Positions 63,815 through 64,000 of a stretch of DNA of 64,000 bases are shown here, one piece after another; the stretch's first letter is position 1, and each line of letters starts with the position of its first letter. The stretch covers positions 963,001-1,027,000 of the forward strand of contig NZ_CP059902.1 of NCBI RefSeq assembly GCF_014127105.1. Reading direction: 5' to 3'. The translations under genes and the position numbers were made by a program. The DNA comes from Devosia sp. MC521 (lineage in GTDB: Bacteria; Pseudomonadota; Alphaproteobacteria; Rhizobiales; Devosiaceae). Below the pieces are notes generated by a model. The model made no database searches. It was not told the origin of the DNA and saw nothing but the letters and a program-made list of their open reading frames with translations.

Positions 63815-64000
63815 ATGTATTTCATTTTAGGCTGCCTGTTGCTGGGCGGATTTTATTACGCTGAGCTTTGGTTCGTTGCTGCAATTATCGCGGCTTATCT
63901 GTTTTTCACCAGTCCCGCGTTTCGCCACGGTCCGGTCGAAGCCAAATTGATCCATATGGTGCAGCAGCACCAGAATTATGCGCAATTCTCAGACCTGGGG
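63815..64000 (+). CDS. Membrane protein of unknown function (3' end outside window)
   Basis: The first 62 residues are visible: MYFILGCLLLGGFYYAELWF, continuing in one or two helices to YLFFTSPAFRHG, then a soluble part (KLIHMVQQHQNYAQF). The frame continues beyond base 64000. No family is recognised from this fragment. The start could be further upstream, since there is no ribosome site before ATG 63815. Confidence 0.5.
   Translation, partial: MYFILGCLLLGGFYYAELWFVAAIIAAYLFFTSPAFRHGPVEAKLIHMVQQHQNYAQFSDLG

Overview
The window reads as a chromosomal segment of an alphaproteobacterium of the order Hyphomicrobiales (Rhizobiales). The housekeeping gene order is typical of that group: rpsF-rpsR-rplI, dnaB-alr-radA-cvpA-purF, fabD-fabG-acpP-fabF-mltG-gmk, and lptF-lptG-surA-pdxA-rsmA. 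A Devosia-like organism is my best guess, but this is inference from gene order and protein style, not from a search.

Layout. (1) 1-3.2 kb: two adjacent c-di-GMP proteins, GAF-PAS-GGDEF-EAL (cut by the window edge) and PAS-PAS-GGDEF. (2) 3.3-16.5 kb: a visibly GC-richer accessory block. It holds a P1B-type ATPase with an unusual CPL motif, a small cytochrome c, two universal stress proteins, a divergent pentaheme cytochrome c, and a compact nqrABCDEF-apbE-nqrM-CBS operon for an Na+-NQR-like NADH dehydrogenase. Its right end carries a complete IS481-family element that truncates a small gene, about 100 bp from tRNA-Gln(CTG). (3) 16.9-22.6 kb: a divergent transport cluster. A two-domain permease and an ATPase run one way; a binding protein, a PP2C-fold phosphatase and a DeoR regulator run the other. 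Symmetric repeats lie in the shared promoter region. (4) 22.7-26.9 kb: ppx/gppA, rlmE, a DHA2-type MFS exporter and a membrane GGDEF protein with a degenerate active site.

(5) 27.2-42 kb: purine and RNA functions (guaB, an RsmB-type methyltransferase, guaA, purF, cvpA) with tspO, a MAPEG protein, two tiny coupled membrane proteins, a frameshifted PAS-GGDEF gene, a YfgM-like protein, der, a CorC/HlyC-type membrane protein and an SDR. (6) 42-49.8 kb, minus strand: radA, alr, dnaB, the rplI-rpsR-rpsF operon and a MASE1-GGDEF cyclase. (7) 50-55.4 kb, plus strand: fatty-acid synthesis genes, then mltG and gmk. (8) 55.5-60.6 kb, minus strand: rsmA, pdxA, surA-like, lptG and lptF. (9) 60.7-64 kb: holC, a YitT-type protein, two tandem DUF4344 zinc-peptidase paralogues and the start of a membrane protein that runs off the window.

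The most notable parts are the NQR block (rare in this group, with a short NqrB lacking the usual flavinylation motif and a pentaheme cytochrome beside it), the ABC-PP2C-DeoR cluster (likely uptake of a phosphorylated or phosphonate compound, with a phosphatase of unknown target), a hairpin that encloses the tspO ribosome binding site, and the paired DUF4344 proteins. No CRISPR array, rRNA or prophage was seen.
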